Shown: positions 24,846 through 32,074 of the stretch, piece by piece
Numbering within the stretch: the stretch's first letter is position 1
Layout: each line of letters opens with the position of its first letter
Assembly: GCA_012522535.1 (NCBI GenBank)
Contig: JAAYKF010000012.1
Coordinates: forward strand, 1 to 37,755
Length of the DNA stretch: 37,755 nucleotides
Origin: Bacteroidales bacterium
Lineage (GTDB): Bacteria; Bacteroidota; Bacteroidia; Bacteroidales; WCHB1-69
Reading direction: 5' to 3'
The notes under the pieces: model-generated
The model's database searches: none
What the model was told of the DNA's origin: nothing
Seen by the model: only the letters and a program-made list of their open reading frames with translations
Program-made: the position numbers and the translations under genes

Positions 24846-26639
24846 TTATTTAATAACAATTGCGTTGAATTTACATTTATCGTAGCACACACCACATTTT
24901 ATACATAGGTCTTGGTGTATAAAGTGTACTTGTTTGCGTTCGCCTTCGATGGCATTAACGGGACAATTACGTGCACAAACTGTACATCCAGTACAATTTT
25001 CTGGGACTACAAAGTATTGCATCAAACTTGTACAAACTCCAGAACGACATTTTTTATCGTTTACGTGTTCTTCATACTCTTCTATAAAGTTATCAAGGGT
25101 TGACAATACTGGGTTTGGTGATGTTTGTCCAAGTCCGCAAAGCGATGTATCTTTAATTGTAACGCTTAGATTTCTTAAAATTTCTAAGTCTTCTGCTGTT
25201 CCGTTACCTTCGGTTATTTTCTCAAGAATTTCGTATAAGCGTTTGTTACCTATACGGCATGGATTACATTTTCCGCACGACTCTTCTACTGTAAATTCAA
25301 GGTAGAATTTTGCAATTGCAACCATACAGTCATCTTCGTCCATAACAATCATACCACCTGAGCCCATCATTGAGCCAGAAGCTAAAAGGTTGTCATAGTC
25401 GATGGGTGTATCTAGATGTTTTTCAGTTAAACAGCCACCAGATGGTCCACCTGTTTGTACTGCTTTAAACTTTTTACCATCTTTAATTCCACCACCAATT
25501 TCGTAAATAATTTCACGAAGTGTGATTCCCATTGGAACTTCAATAAGACCAACATTGTTTACTTTACCTGCAAGGGCAAAAACTTTTGTTCCTTTTGATT
25601 TTTCTGTACCAATTTTCGAGAACCATTCCCAACCTTGGTTAAGGATTACTGGGATATTGGCGTATGTTTCAACGTTGTTCACATTTGTTGGTTTTCCAAG
25701 ATAGCCTGATTCTGCTGGGAATGGAGGTTTAAATGTGGGTTCTCCACGGTGTCCTTCCATTGAGTGTATTAGTGCAGTTTCTTCACCGCAAACAAATGCA
25801 CCTGCACCATATTTCAGTTCGATATCGAATGAGAATCCTGAATCAAGGATATTTTCTCCCAATAGACCATACTCACGAGCTTGGTCGATGGCTATTTGAA
25901 GTCGTTTTATCGCCAATGGATATTCAGCACGGATATATATTAGACCAACATGCGATCCAATTGCGAATCCGTTTATTGCCATTGCTTCTAACACTGTATG
26001 TGGGTCTCCCTCAAGGATTGAGCGGTCCATAAATGCACCGGGGTCGCCCTCGTCAGCATTACACACTACATACTTTTCGTCGCCTTTGCTTTTGGCTGCA
26101 AATTCCCATTTCAAACCCGTTGGGAAACCACCGCCACCACGCCCGCGAAGACCTGATTTTTTCAAAGTATCGATAATCTCAGCTGGATTATTTCTTTCAA
26201 GAGCTGTAGCTAAAGCAACATATCCATCTTGTGCTATATATTCATCTATATTTTCGGGGTTAATAAAACCACAGTTACGCAATGCAACGCGTAATTGTTT
26301 TTGGTAGAAACCCATATGTTTTGAGTCCTCAACATGTTCTTTTGTTTCTGGATTTTCGTAAAGTAACCTATTAACTCTACGTCCTTTGATAATGTGTTCT
26401 TCTACAATTTCCAAGCAATCGTTAGGTGTTACTTGTGTGTAGAATGTGTTGTCGGGCATAATTTTTACGATAGGTCCTTTTTCGCAAAAGCCAAAACAAC
26501 CAGTTTTAATAACTTGCACATCGTCATCTAAACTTTTTTCTTTAAGGATACTGTTAAAGTTATCAATAATGCCCAGAGCATTTGATGCGTTACACCCAGT
26601 ACCTCCGCATATCAAAATATGATATTTGTAATTTGCCAT
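24846..26639 (-). CDS. hydB: Hydrogenase HydB subunit (NuoF-like, FMN/NADH)
   Basis: 597 residues in three parts. An N-terminal thioredoxin-like [2Fe-2S] domain has Cys11, 16, 48 and 52. A NuoF core contains the FMN/NADH loop GLRGRGGGGFPTGLKWEF (about 166-183) and the [4Fe-4S] motif ESCGKCNPCRIG. A C-terminal pair of [4Fe-4S] clusters lies in CTGCTVCARNCP and CIKCGVCYDKCK. This is the standard HydB/HndC layout; the subunit oxidises or reduces NAD(P)H and, in bifurcating members, handles ferredoxin as well. It follows the small [2Fe-2S] protein gene by 19 nt and has an AAGGAGG site 7 nt before the ATG. Confidence 0.96.
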   Translation of the reverse strand: MANYKYHILICGGTGCNASNALGIIDNFNSILKEKSLDDDVQVIKTGCFGFCEKGPIVKIMPDNTFYTQVTPNDCLEIVEEHIIKGRRVNRLLYENPETKEHVEDSKHMGFYQKQLRVALRNCGFINPENIDEYIAQDGYVALATALERNNPAEIIDTLKKSGLRGRGGGGFPTGLKWEFAAKSKGDEKYVVCNADEGDPGAFMDRSILEGDPHTVLEAMAINGFAIGSHVGLIYIRAEYPLAIKRLQIAIDQAREYGLLGENILDSGFSFDIELKYGAGAFVCGEETALIHSMEGHRGEPTFKPPFPAESGYLGKPTNVNNVETYANIPVILNQGWEWFSKIGTEKSKGTKVFALAGKVNNVGLIEVPMGITLREIIYEIGGGIKDGKKFKAVQTGGPSGGCLTEKHLDTPIDYDNLLASGSMMGSGGMIVMDEDDCMVAIAKFYLEFTVEESCGKCNPCRIGNKRLYEILEKITEGNGTAEDLEILRNLSVTIKDTSLCGLGQTSPNPVLSTLDNFIEEYEEHVNDKKCRSGVCTSLMQYFVVPENCTGCTVCARNCPVNAIEGERKQVHFIHQDLCIKCGVCYDKCKFNAIVIK

Positions 26640-26646
26640 TAGTAAG

Positions 26647-26653
26647 CCTCCTT
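26647..26653 (-). promoter_or_regulatory. Strong Shine-Dalgarno of hydB
   Basis: AAGGAGG on the minus strand, 7 nt before the hydB ATG; same sequence and spacing as at hydC. Confidence 0.85.
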
Positions 26654-26658
26654 ATAAT

Positions 26659-27054
26659 TTATTTTTCAATTGATTGATAATTCTTAGGAATAATTCCTTC
26701 AACAAGTTCACCTTTTTGAACATACCTTTCTACTATTTCGATAGCTTTTTCTTTGTTAACATAACCAAAAACGATAGGTTCTTCGCCTGGCTTTGTAATC
26801 TCAATTGTAGGTTCTGCGAAGCAGTATCCCATACAACCTGTTTGAGTAACAATAGCATCTATTTGACGCTGTTGGAACTCTTCAATTAAAACATCCATTG
26901 TGTGCTTTGCTCCTGAGGCAATACCACAAGTTGACATTGAAACTTTAACTTGAACGTGCGACTCGGGGTCGTTTGCTCTTTCTCTCAAGTCAATTTTAGC
27001 CTTCAAAGCTTTTTGCTTTTTCTTTAGGTCGGCTAGTGATTTAATTTTTTCCAT
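26659..27054 (-). CDS. Small [2Fe-2S] thioredoxin-like protein (HndB-like)
   Basis: 131 residues. An N-terminal Lys-rich helix (about 1-25) precedes a thioredoxin-like [2Fe-2S] fold with STCGIASGA and TQTGCMGYC as the cysteine motifs and a strand pair ending EEPIVFGYVN. The family matches the separate small subunit found beside NADH-linked [FeFe] hydrogenases, named HndB in Desulfovibrio. Only three Cys are visible at the usual sites (Cys in STCG and the two in GCMGYC), so one ligand is missing or replaced and a cluster may not assemble in the standard way. The gene is 31 nt after the kinase-like ATPase gene and 19 nt before hydB. No Shine-Dalgarno is seen. Confidence 0.85.
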   Translation of the reverse strand: MEKIKSLADLKKKQKALKAKIDLRERANDPESHVQVKVSMSTCGIASGAKHTMDVLIEEFQQRQIDAIVTQTGCMGYCFAEPTIEITKPGEEPIVFGYVNKEKAIEIVERYVQKGELVEGIIPKNYQSIEK

Positions 27055-27085
27055 TTTCTTACTTTAAGTTATTACTTTGTATTAA

Positions 27086-27628
27086 TTAATTATTTATTTC
27101 ATCTAAATTATTTTCTATAAACTCTTTCAGCATCAGAACTACCTCTGGCGACTGCACCGAAATGCCTTCCAAAAGTTCGTAAACTTCTTGGGTGTCAAAA
27201 ACAAAGGTTTTATCGTCAACTGTGTGTGTGTACACAAATCTGACATCGGGATATGAAGTGGCTGTAAGTACTACGGCACCTGCAATGTCGCCAAATGGCT
27301 GACGGTCGATATGTGCATGACCAAACTCTGCATCTATTTTTGTACCAACTCCCTCTTTCGAAACAATTTTGAAACTTCCTCCCGTTGATTCGGCATTTTG
27401 TTTAAAAAGAGGAATACCCAAACCAACTTTTCTCGTTGTGCGGGTGGTGTAGAAAGGATCAACTACCTGAGCTACAACCTTTTCGCTCATTCCAACGCCA
27501 TCATCATAAATTGATATACGCAAAATATCATTTATTCGGTCTTCAACTATTATAAGCTCTATCTTGTGAGCTTTAGCTGAAACTGAATTCTGGAATATAT
27601 CAATTATATGTAAGGATAGGTTTTTCAT
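27086..27628 (-). CDS. Histidine-kinase-type ATPase without phosphoacceptor domain
   Basis: 180 residues. The GHKL ATP-binding fold is complete: N-box DIFQNSVSAKA (10-20), G1 DDGVGM (42-47), the DPFYTTR loop and G2 GLGIPLFKQNAE (69-80). There is no upstream dimerisation helix with a phosphorylatable His and no membrane segment. About 65 extra residues follow the ATPase core. It therefore looks like a stand-alone kinase or ATP-dependent switch acting on another protein. Genes of this type recur in [FeFe]-hydrogenase clusters of clostridia and Thermotogae, next to PHP and hydrogenase-like sensor genes. It starts at the same nucleotide where the PHP gene ends, so the two are coupled. Confidence 0.88.
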   Translation of the reverse strand: MKNLSLHIIDIFQNSVSAKAHKIELIIVEDRINDILRISIYDDGVGMSEKVVAQVVDPFYTTRTTRKVGLGIPLFKQNAESTGGSFKIVSKEGVGTKIDAEFGHAHIDRQPFGDIAGAVVLTATSYPDVRFVYTHTVDDKTFVFDTQEVYELLEGISVQSPEVVLMLKEFIENNLDEINN

Positions 27629-28377
27629 TAATTTACTGTTAGACTTGTTCTTAAATTATTTTTGTCGATATTTCTTATTACTTCAAAAAATGCTTCAATA
27701 CTATTATCTTTCATATATAAAGATGTAGTTTCGTCTCCAATATTTTCAGGAAAGTGAGCATCTGAATTTGCCAGCACAAAATAATCTTTATTTCCAACCC
27801 ACTGTTGCCATGAATTATCTCTAACTCGTCTGCTTACTTCAATAGCCGAAAATGCTGAACCATGTGGAATAAATCCCAACTGGCTTAAAATGCTATTTTT
27901 GGGCTTATTTATATGTGCTGGAACAGGCACTCCATTGTGATTGTTTATAGCTTCTACCACTTGTTCAAAATTGCTGTCGATGGCTGATATTAAGAGTTTA
28001 GGTTCTTCGTAAACTATTTCATCATTTTCATCTACAACTACCTGATAACCAAAAAAATCTGGGTTATTTTCGATATTTGGTAAGCGTTCATCTAAGTATT
28101 TTTGGAAAGATTGAGCATCTTCGTCATTTTGGAAATATGCCAACACATGAATCTCTTCTTTGGTTGTAACTTCGATTCCTGTTACAACTAAAAGCTCATG
28201 TTTTTGTGCCACCTTTCTCACATATTTAGCCTGCAATGTGCTGTTGTGATCGGTGATGGCTATAATTTCCAATTCTTTGTCTAAAGCAGACTGCACTATA
28301 TTCTTGGGACTCATATCCAAGGAGCCACAAGGCGAAAGTACCGAATGTATGTGTAAATCTGCTTTATACCACTTCAT
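27628..28377 (-). CDS. PHP-domain phosphoesterase
   Basis: 249 residues with the metal-binding motifs of the PHP family in order: DLHIHS (His9 and His11), ITDHN (His44), GIEV (Glu69), HVLAY (His77), PAHINKP, and NSDAH near the C-terminus. These would hold two or three metal ions. Related proteins (TrpH/YciV) hydrolyse 3',5'-bisphosphonucleotides or act as 5'-3' exonucleases on short RNA; the substrate in hydrogenase operons is not known. A nucleotide second messenger removed or made in response to H2 is a possibility I cannot support further. It lies between the DRTGG gene (7 nt) and the ATPase gene (1-nt overlap). Confidence 0.9.
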   Translation of the reverse strand: MKWYKADLHIHSVLSPCGSLDMSPKNIVQSALDKELEIIAITDHNSTLQAKYVRKVAQKHELLVVTGIEVTTKEEIHVLAYFQNDEDAQSFQKYLDERLPNIENNPDFFGYQVVVDENDEIVYEEPKLLISAIDSNFEQVVEAINNHNGVPVPAHINKPKNSILSQLGFIPHGSAFSAIEVSRRVRDNSWQQWVGNKDYFVLANSDAHFPENIGDETTSLYMKDNSIEAFFEVIRNIDKNNLRTSLTVN

Positions 28378-28384
28378 ATTTTAC

Positions 28385-28720
28385 TTATTTTATAAGCTCA
28401 TAAATTTTTGCCGAAATATCAAAGGCTGTGTCTTCAGTTACCAAAAGAGGAATATCTTCTGCATTGCTTTGCTCAATTAGATCATCTTCGGGTGCATAGC
28501 CATTTACTATTACTACTGCCGAAACATCTTTTAATGATGCCACAGCCATTACATTTTTGTGAGTTTGCATTGTTACCCACACTGATTGAGATTTGATGTT
28601 ACCCATTACATCACTCAATAGGTCGCTGGTGTAGCCTGTGGTGATTACATTTTGCAATCCCTCATTTCCTGCCACCAACTTCAAGTTTAGTTTTTCTACA
28701 ATTTCTGCTACTTTTGCCAT
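28385..28720 (-). CDS. DRTGG-domain protein, copy 2
   Basis: 111 residues with the small alpha/beta DRTGG-like fold. The pattern starts VAEIVEKLNLKLVAG, followed by GYTSDLLSDVMGNI, VWVTMQTHKNVMAVA and VSAVVIVNG, and ends with LLVTEDTAFDISAKIYEL. It is a paralogue of the first gene of the operon (30542-30886). DRTGG domains occur beside CBS domains in regulatory phosphotransferases and bind ligands, possibly nucleotides; stand-alone copies in hydrogenase clusters are presumed sensors or adaptors. It is separated from the sensory hydrogenase gene by only 2 nt, so the two are likely partners. Confidence 0.85.
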   Translation of the reverse strand: MAKVAEIVEKLNLKLVAGNEGLQNVITTGYTSDLLSDVMGNIKSQSVWVTMQTHKNVMAVASLKDVSAVVIVNGYAPEDDLIEQSNAEDIPLLVTEDTAFDISAKIYELIK

Positions 28721-28722
28721 AA

Positions 28723-30108
28723 TTATATAATATCTTTTAATTCTTCTCTTAAACTATTTTTGTCCAGTTTTTTATCTCCCCAAATAGATTTCATCACCTC
28801 TACTGATTTTTTACTGTCTATTTTTTCGTTTTGTTCCAATATTTTTTGAACAAAAATACATTGAACTATATCTGCTTTATTTCTGACTATATCCTCAGCA
28901 AACGACTGACACGATGGGGCTCCGCATATACCACAATCTACCTGCGGCAAAGCTCCATTAATTTCAAACATACGCTTCATTTTGCTCATTGCTTCTGCCA
29001 CCTCATCGGCAAGCTTAACAATCGACCTTGCGTTGATTTTGCCTACACCTGCATTTTGAATAAGATAGTCGTCATAACTTCTCAATTTTTTAGCTGGAGT
29101 TTTGCCAGTGTTTTCAATTTTCTTCTGACAAAAATCTGCCCTGTTTTTAAGTTTTTCAACGGTTAAAAATCTATTTCCCGGACATAAAATTCCACCAGCA
29201 CAACCCTCGTCGCAAGCTCTCATTTCTAAGAACTCAACACCTTCAATTTCATCGTCTTCAAGAAGTTCCAAAAACTCAACAACATTATTTATACCATCAA
29301 TTGCCAACGAGCGAACATTGGGAAAATTGTTAGTTTCGCCACCTGTTAAACTCCAATTTATGGCATTTTTTGATAGTGCCTTATGGAAGTCGTCCCTATC
29401 TTTACTCACACCACTTTTAATGGCTTTGAATGATTTGTTGAAAACAAAATTCATATTCAAAACACCATCGATTACAGATTTTTCTTCGCCAATGGGACTT
29501 TTAATGGCTACAAATTTTGCCGCACAAGGCGAAATGTAGAAAACCCCAATGGAATCTGCGTCTAAGCCTTTATCTATAAGACTTTTTTTGGCATACATGG
29601 CTGTAAAATCCAATGGTGCTTTTATTCGCATTAGGTTATGAATAAGCGTAGGAAATTTAACCTGTATCAGACGTATAACGGCTGGGCAGAAGGTTGAAAT
29701 AAATGGCTTTTCATGATCTTCATCCTTGAAATATTCCAAATATTGTTCACTCAAAAAATCAACGCTATATTCTATTTCATAAACATCGTCAAAGCCTATA
29801 TCATATATCGATTGCAATATTTCATCGCGGGTGATATTGTTGGGAAATTGTCCTGTAAAAAGTGCTGGCACAAGGGCTACCTTATGTTCAAATTTTTCGA
29901 TACATGAAAAGTCGTCTTGCTCAACCACTATGGCACCCACTGGACATACTTTGTAGCATGCACCACAGTCGATGCAATGGTCGTCCATCATTTGTGCTTT
30001 ACCATCCTTCACTCTTATAGCCTCTGTGGGGCATACCATCATGCAGTGAGAACACCCTATGCAGATGTCGTCTCTAAATGTTAGTGCATGATAATATGTC
30101 GTTCCCAT
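28723..30108 (-). CDS. Sensory-type [FeFe]-hydrogenase (group C/D-like)
   Basis: 461 residues. Two N-terminal [4Fe-4S] clusters (Cys16/19/22/26 and Cys45/48/51/55) precede a hydrogenase large domain and a C-terminal CGICGAPSC...C cluster (Cys392/395/400/417). The four H-cluster cysteines are kept: Cys141 in TFCP, Cys195 in SPC, Cys299 and Cys303 in ACDEGC. Residues needed for fast turnover are changed: the proton-transfer Cys of TSCCP is Phe140, the Met of MPC is Ser193, and the Met two before the third ligand is Arg297. There is no PAS domain. This combination matches putative sensory hydrogenases, so I expect slow H2 chemistry used as a signal. Its neighbours (ATPases, DRTGG, PHP) suggest the output. 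The usual start spacing is 3 nt after the RsbT-like gene. Confidence 0.88.
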   Translation of the reverse strand: MGTTYYHALTFRDDICIGCSHCMMVCPTEAIRVKDGKAQMMDDHCIDCGACYKVCPVGAIVVEQDDFSCIEKFEHKVALVPALFTGQFPNNITRDEILQSIYDIGFDDVYEIEYSVDFLSEQYLEYFKDEDHEKPFISTFCPAVIRLIQVKFPTLIHNLMRIKAPLDFTAMYAKKSLIDKGLDADSIGVFYISPCAAKFVAIKSPIGEEKSVIDGVLNMNFVFNKSFKAIKSGVSKDRDDFHKALSKNAINWSLTGGETNNFPNVRSLAIDGINNVVEFLELLEDDEIEGVEFLEMRACDEGCAGGILCPGNRFLTVEKLKNRADFCQKKIENTGKTPAKKLRSYDDYLIQNAGVGKINARSIVKLADEVAEAMSKMKRMFEINGALPQVDCGICGAPSCQSFAEDIVRNKADIVQCIFVQKILEQNEKIDSKKSVEVMKSIWGDKKLDKNSLREELKDII

Positions 30109-30111
30109 AGT

Positions 30112-30531
30112 TTATGCTTTAAAGTAGTTTACAAATTTCAAAACAGTACCAACACCCATCTCGCTTTTCAAGTCGAAATCATCTGTGTTGTTTTTTATAT
30201 TTGGCAAGCCCATTCCAGCACCAAAGCCCATTTCTCTAACCTCGGGCGATGCTGTTGAAAAGCCCTGCGTCATAGCTTTTTCAATATCTGGTATTCCAGG
30301 ACCACTATCAGTAATGTTGATTTTTATGCAGTCGTCAAAAATGTTTACAACAACCTCTCCTCCGTGGGAGTGGGCTACTACATTCACCTCCGACTCGTAC
30401 AAAGCCACTACCGTTCTTTTAATAACTGACCCGTCAACATTAAGTTGTTTCAATGCTCTTTTAACAGAACTCGAAATTGAGCCTGCGTTTGTGAAGTCTC
30501 CACTTTCTATTTTAAAATTAAACTCCATCAT
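30112..30531 (-). CDS. RsbT/anti-sigma-type ATP-binding protein
   Basis: 139 residues (or 138 from the second Met). It has the GHKL fold of SpoIIAB/RsbT-type serine kinases: E46-x-x-x-N50 in YESEVN, G1 DSGPGIPD (75-82) and a glycine-rich lid FGAGMGLPNIKNN. The catalytic Glu of the serine-kinase subgroup is present. Such proteins phosphorylate or bind partner-switching proteins; no STAS-domain or sigma-factor partner is encoded nearby, so the partner could be a DRTGG protein. A TAGGAGG ribosome-binding site overlaps the stop codon of the first gene, so translation is coupled to it. Confidence 0.88.
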   Translation of the reverse strand: MMEFNFKIESGDFTNAGSISSSVKRALKQLNVDGSVIKRTVVALYESEVNVVAHSHGGEVVVNIFDDCIKINITDSGPGIPDIEKAMTQGFSTASPEVREMGFGAGMGLPNIKNNTDDFDLKSEMGVGTVLKFVNYFKA

Positions 30532-30537
30532 AAGCAG

Positions 30538-30544
30538 CCTCCTA
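30538..30544 (-). promoter_or_regulatory. Shine-Dalgarno overlapping the upstream stop codon
   Basis: TAGGAGG on the minus strand; its TAG (30542-30544) is the stop of the first operon gene and it lies 6 nt before the first ATG of the next. Confidence 0.85.
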
Positions 30545-30886
30545 ATATAATGGTTTTAGTACTGTATCATACAGAATACCAACGGTTTTAAACATAGAGT
30601 ATTTACATTTGATTAGCGTAATGTCGCACTCTTCCGCCAATTCAATCATCTCTTCGTTGAGCTCTTTGTTGCGAACAACTATAATGCAGTGTATATCAGA
30701 CATTTCAGCAGTACGAATTGCCTGAATATTTGCTAAACCAGTAATTAATAATACATTGCTCTGCTTTACAGTTAAGACATCACTCATCAAATCGGAGGCA
30801 AATGCAAACTCAAATTTATGATCTAAATTATCAAAGCCACTCTTTATCTCTCCGTCAATTAATTTTGCTATTTCACTTATTTTCAT
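30542..30886 (-). CDS. DRTGG-domain protein, copy 1
   Basis: 114 residues, first gene of the hydrogenase operon. It shares the layout of the 111-residue copy: an N-terminal helix ISEIAKLIDGEIKSG, FAFASDLMSDVLTV, a VLLITGLANIQAIRTA segment, IHCIIVVRNKE, and a final helix with VGILYDTVL. The matching SDLxSDVx motif marks the two as paralogues. Three cysteines (in IHCIIV, EECDIT and IKCKY) are not shared with the other copy. The role is likely ligand sensing within the regulatory part of the operon. The 5' region holds a -7 element and several small dyads. Confidence 0.82.
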   Translation of the reverse strand: MKISEIAKLIDGEIKSGFDNLDHKFEFAFASDLMSDVLTVKQSNVLLITGLANIQAIRTAEMSDIHCIIVVRNKELNEEMIELAEECDITLIKCKYSMFKTVGILYDTVLKPLY

Positions 30887-30927
30887 ATCAAACTAAATAT
30901 TCTTCTGTTAGTCGGTTCAAAGTGATG

Positions 30928-30935
30928 CAAAAATA
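30928..30935 (-). promoter_or_regulatory. -7 element of the hydrogenase operon
   Basis: TATTTTTG on the minus strand fits TAnnTTTG, about 42 nt before the first ATG. No -33 TTTG is seen at 19-21 nt; a TTTATT/AATAAA dyad occupies that place, which might indicate an activator-dependent promoter. Confidence 0.5.
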
Positions 30936-30939
30936 AATC

Positions 30940-31040
30940 TTTATTTGTGAATAAAATAACGTAAACCATATAAAATGGTAATTTAGCTTTATTCTAAATT
31001 AACTTAGTGAACATGCATTCGCATTTACACACTACGTTAA
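30940..31040. repeat. Four consecutive inverted repeats upstream of the hydrogenase operon
   Basis: Tiled dyads: TTTATT-4-AATAAA (30940-30955), ACCAT-5-ATGGT (30965-30979), ATTTAG-7-CTAAAT (30981-30999), and TTAACTTAGTG paired at 10 of 11 positions with CACTACGTTAA (30999-31009 with 31030-31040). None is followed by a T-run. They lie just upstream of the -7 element and could be operator sites; the AT-rich context means some may be chance. Confidence 0.45.
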
Positions 31041-31224
31041 AAAACAAAAAACAGCCTAATTATCATCAAATAAGAACTGATTATCAAGCTATTGCAAGCA
31101 AATATACAAATACAACTTTTTGAGTACATTAAAAATAACCACTCAATTTTCAAGCATTATTTAACAATTAAGCATAGCGAAATAAAATTGTTATCAAATT
31201 CACAACAAAAACAAATTGAGTGAT
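31041..31224. other. Non-coding spacer
   Basis: AT-rich sequence between the dyads of the hydrogenase promoter and the terminator of the next gene. I see no gene, RNA or repeat in it. Confidence 0.6.
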
Positions 31225-31258
31225 AAAAAAATAGCCCCTGGAACTATCCAAAGGCTAT
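31225..31258 (-). terminator. Terminator of the secreted coiled-coil protein gene
   Basis: On the minus strand ATAGCC ... GGCTAT form a stem with an inner TGG/CCA pairing, followed by a run of seven T. It lies 24 nt past the stop codon at 31283. Confidence 0.75.
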
Positions 31259-31282
31259 ATAATTATGTTGATTGCTTTTTCT

Positions 31283-31894
31283 CTATTTTATGGATTCTAA
31301 TTTTTCTTTTTCACGCTCCAACTCTTTTGCCAAGCCCTCTTGAGCTTTTGTGTTTTTCACAATTCGATTTTCTATCTTCTCTTTTTCTTTAGCCAAATTC
31401 TTACCCTCTTTCACCAATTTGTTGTACTTCTTTTCTACTTTTCCCAATACTTTTTTCTGGTCTGCTTTTCTACTTTCTGTATATTCTTTCTCGGCAATTA
31501 CATTCAATCTCTGAAAAACATCATTAAACTTGGTATATACATCAGAATCTTGGCTCGACAAGAAGTTATCATACCCCTTAGAGGCCATAACAGTTACCTT
31601 TGAACGCTCTTTTTTTCCTGAAACTCCCACATAAATATCCAACATTTCAGTGGCAACGGCATTGTACAATGATTTTTCGTACAATAAATAACCACTTTTT
31701 TTGCCTGGCTTGGGCAAACCTTCGCTGGCAAAAAAGTCTTTCACAATGTTTGTCATCATCTTGGCTGGAACCTCAAATTCAGCAACCACAGACTCGCGTT
31801 TGTCTTTTAAAAATTTTGTTCTTTCAAAAGATACTTTTTGAGCCTGAGCATATGTTAGACTCAAAAAAATAATAAAAATTGATAATTTTTTCAT
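31283..31894 (-). CDS. Secreted protein with C-terminal coiled coil, unknown function
   Basis: 203 residues. A signal peptide (MKKLSIFIIFLSLTYAQA) is followed by a compact domain of about 110 residues with strand-like segments (VVAEFEVPAKMM, GYLLYEKSLY, MLDIYVGVSGKKERSKVTVMASKGYDNFL). From about residue 120 to the end the sequence is a charged heptad-like helix rich in Lys and Glu, a likely coiled coil. No catalytic motif is visible. The layout suggests a periplasmic or outer-membrane-associated scaffold. It is transcribed alone with its own terminator. I do not recognise the family. Confidence 0.65.
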   Translation of the reverse strand: MKKLSIFIIFLSLTYAQAQKVSFERTKFLKDKRESVVAEFEVPAKMMTNIVKDFFASEGLPKPGKKSGYLLYEKSLYNAVATEMLDIYVGVSGKKERSKVTVMASKGYDNFLSSQDSDVYTKFNDVFQRLNVIAEKEYTESRKADQKKVLGKVEKKYNKLVKEGKNLAKEKEKIENRIVKNTKAQEGLAKELEREKEKLESIK

Positions 31895-32054
31895 AATAGA
31901 ATACTCTCTTTTTGTATATTATACTTCTTTAAAATTGAATTTATTTCAATCATATATACAATTGAAAACTATAATTGTTTGAAGCAATAAAATAATTTCA
32001 CACAATTTGGAATTGAAAATCAAAAATTTGGAGTTTAAATTGATATTAAATCCC

Positions 32055-32062
32055 TAAATTTG
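32055..32062 (+). promoter_or_regulatory. -7 element for the UbiD-family gene
   Basis: TAAATTTG fits TAnnTTTG, 12 nt before the ATG at 32075. The nearest TTTG upstream is 24 nt away, longer than usual. Confidence 0.5.
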
Positions 32063-32074
32063 TAAAAAAAAGAG

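Noticed and set aside
30942-30960. Rex or Crp operator
   Set aside because: Only one half-site (TTGTGAA) is present; the expected inverted half is missing.
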